Assembly (NCBI RefSeq): GCF_030503435.1
Contig: NZ_JAUKPO010000008.1
Coordinates: 186,001-250,000 of the forward strand
Origin: Rhodocytophaga aerolata
Lineage (GTDB): Bacteria > Bacteroidota > Bacteroidia > Cytophagales > 172606-1
Reading direction: 5' to 3'
DNA length: 64,000 nucleotides
Shown here: positions 62,867 through 64,000 of the stretch, piece after piece
Numbering within the stretch: the stretch's first letter is position 1
How the letters are laid out: the number at the start of each line of letters is the position of its first letter
The notes under the pieces: model-generated
What the model was told of the DNA's origin: nothing
Databases searched by the model: none
Seen by the model: only the letters and a program-made list of their open reading frames with translations
Position numbers and translations under genes: made by a program

Positions 62867-64000
62867 ATGAAACCACGTTCCCTCCTTTTCGCCTTAGTTC
62901 TCTACAGCTGCCTGGCTGCTTGTTCCATTAAAACAAGTATAGACGAGTCTGCACTTCCCGGCTTCAGTAGTATAACTTTTATCAGCTTACCTAGGCTAGC
63001 TGCTGAGTCTACAAAAGCTGCTTTACCTGGCAATTGGCCACCGGCAGATCCCGGAAATTTTTGCAGTTCACCAGTATCCTTTGCCAGACAAGTAACCGAT
63101 ACTGTGGGGCCCGTGCCTCCGCTATTCGATAAACTTGGTACTCTCCAACACACCATCAGTACACAATCTTCGCAGGCACAAACCTATTTTAATCAGGGAT
63201 TGCGGCTTATTTACGGGTTTAATCATTACGAAGCTCACCGGTCATTCATGGAAGCTGCCCGGCTTGATCCTGGTTGTGCTATGGCCTACTGGGGACAAGC
63301 TTTAGCTCTGGCGCCTAATATCAACTCTCCTATAAATGAGGAAAGAAGTCAGATGGGGTACGAAGCTATTCAAAAAGCCTTGTCGCTGAAAGCAAAAGCC
63401 TCTGCCAAAGAGAAAGCCTATATAGAGGCAATGGCCAAACGTTTCAGCAATAATGCAGCTATACCACAAAGCCAGTTGGATTCTGCGTATGCTGTGGCCA
63501 TGGGTAAACTGGCAGGAAAATATCCGAATGATCCGGATGCTGGTACTTTGTATGCCGATGCTTTAATGAACCGCAAACCCTGGGATTACTGGACTAAAGA
63601 AAGCCTGCCCAGACCGGGAATAGCACAAGCCATTACTACGCTGGAAGCTGTAATTAAACGGTTTCCTGACCATCCTGGTGCTCACCATCTATATATCCAT
63701 GTGGTAGAGGCCTCTAACAATCCTGACCGGGCGGTACCTAGTGCTGACCGGCTGGCCGCATTAATGCCAGGCTCCGGGCATCTGGTACATATGCCTGCCC
63801 ATATTTACTTGCGGGTGGGCCGCTATGCAGATGCCCGGCAGACCAATATCCGCGCAGTAGAAGTAGACGAAGAGTATATTTCACAGTATATGGCTCAGGG
63901 AGAATATCCAACGGGGTATTACCCACATAATATTCATTTTATATGGGCAGCAGCAGCTATGGAGGGAAACAGCCGGGTAGCCATTGAAATGGCCCGTAAA
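62867..64000 (+). CDS. TPR-containing lipoprotein, 3' end outside the window
   Basis: At least 378 residues from ATG 62867, open to the window's last base. The lipoprotein signal ends in a lipobox 'LAACS' (Cys near residue 19). The mature part starts with a Pro/Ser-rich region, then TPR-like helices: 'AQTYFNQGLRLIYGFNHYEAHRSF', 'ARLDPGCAMAYWGQALALAPNIN', 'GAHHLYIHVVEASNNPDRAVPSADRL' and 'GSGHLVHMPAHIYLRVGRYADAR', all split. The cluster of histidines (HH, HVV, HLVHMPAH) is striking and common in this Bacteroidota TPR family; no enzyme is proven. Whole length is unknown. Confidence 0.85.
   Translation, partial: MKPRSLLFALVLYSCLAACSIKTSIDESALPGFSSITFISLPRLAAESTKAALPGNWPPADPGNFCSSPVSFARQVTDTVGPVPPLFDKLGTLQHTISTQSSQAQTYFNQGLRLIYGFNHYEAHRSFMEAARLDPGCAMAYWGQALALAPNINSPINEERSQMGYEAIQKALSLKAKASAKEKAYIEAMAKRFSNNAAIPQSQLDSAYAVAMGKLAGKYPNDPDAGTLYADALMNRKPWDYWTKESLPRPGIAQAITTLEAVIKRFPDHPGAHHLYIHVVEASNNPDRAVPSADRLAALMPGSGHLVHMPAHIYLRVGRYADARQTNIRAVEVDEEYISQYMAQGEYPTGYYPHNIHFIWAAAAMEGNSRVAIEMARK

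Noticed and set aside
1-64000. Insertion sequence, prophage, CRISPR array or rRNA genes
   Set aside because: I found no transposase, integrase, phage gene, regular spacer repeats or rRNA sequence on either strand.

Overview
The window looks like chromosome from a Bacteroidota bacterium, most likely order Cytophagales. Supporting marks are a base composition near 42-43% G+C by eye, lineage-typical families (DUF4290 next to murA, L25 of the Ctc type with prs, acidic and LysM small proteins, DUF3352), almost no Shine-Dalgarno sequences, and promoters of the Bacteroidota form TTG-N17-23-TAnnTTTG, the best of which drives a tRNA-Gln gene. I see no insertion sequence, prophage, CRISPR array or rRNA operon. 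Most of the window is ordinary core chromosome with small accessory islands.

Layout. 1-6.4 kb: end of a GNAT acetyltransferase, a lipoprotein, a LysM protein, a bestrophin-type channel, a GT39-like membrane protein and a large DUF3352-like/propeller protein. 6.4-12.9 kb: L25 and PRPP synthase, YihY, aminopeptidase P and a secreted subtilase. 12.9-20.4 kb: two stand-alone response regulators, rsmG, an ECF sigma factor coupled to a glycosyltransferase, tgt coupled to an LptF/G permease, a DMT transporter and PspC. 20.4-27.4 kb: a complete RND efflux operon (MarR, adaptor, pump, TolC) with a perfect palindromic operator and a terminator-like hairpin in front of tolC. 27.4-33.1 kb: small acidic protein, Hsp20, a putative HExxH metalloprotease, an S24/HTH regulator, a neutral ceramidase-like lipoprotein, tRNA-Gln and a decayed gene. 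33.1-37.4 kb: rfbD-rfbA, DUF418 and a membrane-bound LytTR regulator.

37.5-45.6 kb is a carbohydrate region: GH95 alpha-L-fucosidase, a rhamnose/fucose mutarotase, an MHS-type transporter, a GH51/39-like glycosidase, and a sugar-phosphate isomerase/epimerase. Embedded in it are a TPR protein and a tiny proline-rich protein made of two 24-residue repeats. 45.6-48.7 kb carries several small uncharacterised genes and a zinc-ribbon methyltransferase. 49-53.3 kb is a MacA-MacB-TolC-like export operon that lacks its ATPase gene. 53.3-62.7 kb is core: a Spy-like protein, murA (with Asp in place of the fosfomycin-target Cys), DUF4290, uvrD/pcrA, a sugar isomerase and priA. The window ends inside a TPR lipoprotein.

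The items I find most worth following are the HExxH family at 29060-30055, the frameshifted COG2958/HrgA-like relic beside tRNA-Gln, the ATPase-less export operon, the MarR operator, the RND-internal hairpin, the proline-rich repeat protein, and two long hairpins without U-tracts. No clearly new multi-gene system is evident.
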